Positions 6,035-6,776 of a stretch of DNA of 6,776 bases are shown here, in pieces. The notes beneath the pieces were generated by a model that searched no databases, was not told where the DNA came from, and saw only the letters and a list, made by a program, of their open reading frames with translations. The stretch spans positions 1 through 6,776 of the forward strand of contig CAJJMF010000138.1 in assembly GCA_905192805.1 (NCBI GenBank), in the 5' to 3' direction. Every line of letters starts with the position of its first letter. Within the stretch, counting starts at the first letter, position 1. The translations under genes and the position numbers were made by a program. This DNA comes from an uncultured Sutterella sp. Lineage in GTDB: Bacteria > Pseudomonadota > Gammaproteobacteria > Burkholderiales > Burkholderiaceae_F.

Positions 6035-6150
6035 TGATCCGATTGGTAAGCCACAGAGGTGATTCGTTCGCGCTCTGTGGCTTTGGTGCTTTTGTAAGCG
6101 GGCTCATAACGGCTTTGCTTTGCCACACGGTGCCACGGATTTCCCCGTAA
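6034..6150 (+). CDS. Candidate 38-codon ORF overlapping the iscA stop (uncertain)
   Basis: An ATG overlaps the last base of the iscA stop (TAATG) and opens a 38-codon frame ending at TAA 6148-6150. The predicted peptide has a mildly hydrophobic centre (GFGAFVSGLITALLC) that could be a short membrane segment. It contains the hairpin arms of 6048-6083 in its coding region. There is no Shine-Dalgarno, so translation would depend on termination-reinitiation from iscA. I recognise no family. This length can easily arise by chance. Confidence 0.13.
   Translation: MIRLVSHRGDSFALCGFGAFVSGLITALLCHTVPRISP
6048..6093 (+). terminator. Terminator-like hairpin between iscA and hscB
   Basis: AAGCCACAGAG (6048-6058) pairs perfectly with CTCTGTGGCTT (6073-6083) over 11 bp around a 14-nt loop. 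It is followed by an interrupted T-rich stretch with TTTT at 6090-6093. The stem is strong but the T-tract is broken, so it may be a partial terminator, a processing site or a barrier to 3' exonucleases. It lies 13 nt after the iscA stop and could lower expression of hscB and hscA relative to iscSUA. Confidence 0.45.
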
Positions 6151-6205
6151 GAGGCGCAGCGTACGCTCTCTTCATTACTCATAATACAGACGTCATCAAA
6201 GCAAC

Positions 6206-6709
6206 ATGGCTCAACAAACTCTCTTTAGTTATTTTGGTCTTAGCCCTCGTTTCCGGATTGATTTGGATCGATTGGAAGCGGCGCATTTAGCGGCGATCAA
6301 GAAAGTTCATCCAGATTTATTCGCACAGCGCCCAGCGGCCGAACGTCGCGTGGCGGAGCAGTGGAGTACGCGCCTCAATGAGGCCTATCAAACGCTCAAA
6401 GATCCAGTGCGTCGTGCAACGTATCTGTGTGAGAGTGCAGGTTGGGACGTGGGGGCAGAGAAAAACACGGCCATGCCGATGGATTTCTTGCTCTTGCAGA
6501 TGCGCTGGCGTGAAACGCTCGACAACCAAAAAGACAATGCCGAAGTCATTAACCGATTGCGCGAAGAGGTGTTGTCGCTACAGGGCGAAGTCGAGGTGGA
6601 GCTGGAGAAGGCGTTGGATGTGGACGCCAATTATGAAGCTGCGGTGGCATTGGTGCGTAAACTGATGTTTATCACGAAATTCCGCACACAGCTCCAACAA
6701 ATTCAATAA
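6206..6709 (+). CDS. hscB: Co-chaperone HscB (J-domain protein)
   Basis: HscB (Hsc20) is the J-domain partner of the Hsp70 HscA. It brings IscU to HscA and stimulates its ATPase, releasing the cluster from the scaffold. The 167-aa product is near the usual length. It has the J-domain motif HPD at residues 35-37, the conserved NEAYQTLKDPVRRA (58-71) that closes the J-domain, and a C-terminal three-helix IscU-binding domain starting at MPMDFLLLQMRWRE (90-103) and ending VRKLMFITKF. ATG 6206 matches the family N-terminus, but there is no clear Shine-Dalgarno before it; the upstream bases are only A-rich. The hscA start follows 19 nt after the stop. Confidence 0.97.
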   Translation: MAQQTLFSYFGLSPRFRIDLDRLEAAHLAAIKKVHPDLFAQRPAAERRVAEQWSTRLNEAYQTLKDPVRRATYLCESAGWDVGAEKNTAMPMDFLLLQMRWRETLDNQKDNAEVINRLREEVLSLQGEVEVELEKALDVDANYEAAVALVRKLMFITKFRTQLQQIQ

Positions 6710-6728
6710 CCCAAAGGAAATCCTAACC

Positions 6729-6776
6729 ATGGCTTTATTTCAGATTTCTGAGCCAGGCTTGTCTGCCGCTCCCCAC
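6729..6776 (+). CDS. hscA: Hsp70-type chaperone HscA, first 16 codons (cut by window edge)
   Basis: The visible peptide MALFQISEPGLSAAPH closely matches the N-terminus of HscA, the specialised Hsp70 that binds the LPPVK motif of IscU and drives cluster release by ATP hydrolysis. The nucleotide-binding domain lies beyond the window. AAGGA (6714-6718) is 10 nt upstream of the ATG. Its place directly after hscB is the normal isc order; ferredoxin would be expected next. Confidence 0.95.
   Translation, partial: MALFQISEPGLSAAPH

Noticed and set aside
6158..6167. AGCGTACGCT perfect 10-bp palindrome before hscB
   Set aside because: A single short palindrome without a matching regulator motif, partner site or promoter context; chance is sufficient.
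1..6776. Defence system, mobile element, CRISPR array, tRNA or rRNA in the window
   Set aside because: No repeat-spacer pattern, transposase, integrase, attachment repeat or cloverleaf was seen; every long gene belongs to a well-known housekeeping family in a conserved order.

Overview
The window carries housekeeping genes in an order typical of Betaproteobacteria, especially Burkholderiales: an aminotransferase gene facing uvrB, then a low-molecular-weight tyrosine phosphatase gene, then the iron-sulfur cluster (isc) operon. Base composition looks moderate (by eye near 50% GC), lower than Burkholderia itself. A lower-GC burkholderialean lineage such as the Sutterellaceae would fit, but that placement is inference from gene order and composition only.

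Layout. Positions 1-227 (minus strand) hold the first 75 codons of a class I aspartate/aromatic aminotransferase. A 220-base divergent intergenic region separates it from uvrB (448-2484, GTG start), the damage-recognition helicase subunit of nucleotide excision repair. A phosphatase gene follows (2645-3190, GTG start) and ends in a strong intrinsic terminator (3199-3253). Between that terminator and the iscR promoter lie several hairpins and an open frame of up to 57 codons of unknown status.

The isc operon starts at a near-consensus sigma-70 promoter (3431-3459). A type 1 IscR operator (3456-3480) overlaps its -10 element. The genes are iscR (3500-3979, TTG start), iscS (4046-5257), iscU (5326-5709), iscA (5711-6034), hscB (6206-6709) and the first 16 codons of hscA (6729 to the window end). 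IscS takes sulfur from cysteine, IscU is the scaffold, IscA is an A-type carrier, and the HscB/HscA pair releases the cluster from IscU. IscR senses cluster supply and represses the operon. All key catalytic and ligand residues are present in every complete protein.

Nothing here amounts to a new gene system. The least-explained signals are non-coding and sit in the operon's two larger downstream gaps. The iscS-iscU spacer holds two mutually exclusive hairpins, one ending at the iscU Shine-Dalgarno sequence. The iscA-hscB gap of 171 bases holds an 11-bp terminator-like hairpin, and hscB has no clear ribosome binding site. These could set the ratio of scaffold, carrier and chaperone proteins. 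Two unlisted small frames (3255-3428 and 6034-6150) are reported at low confidence.
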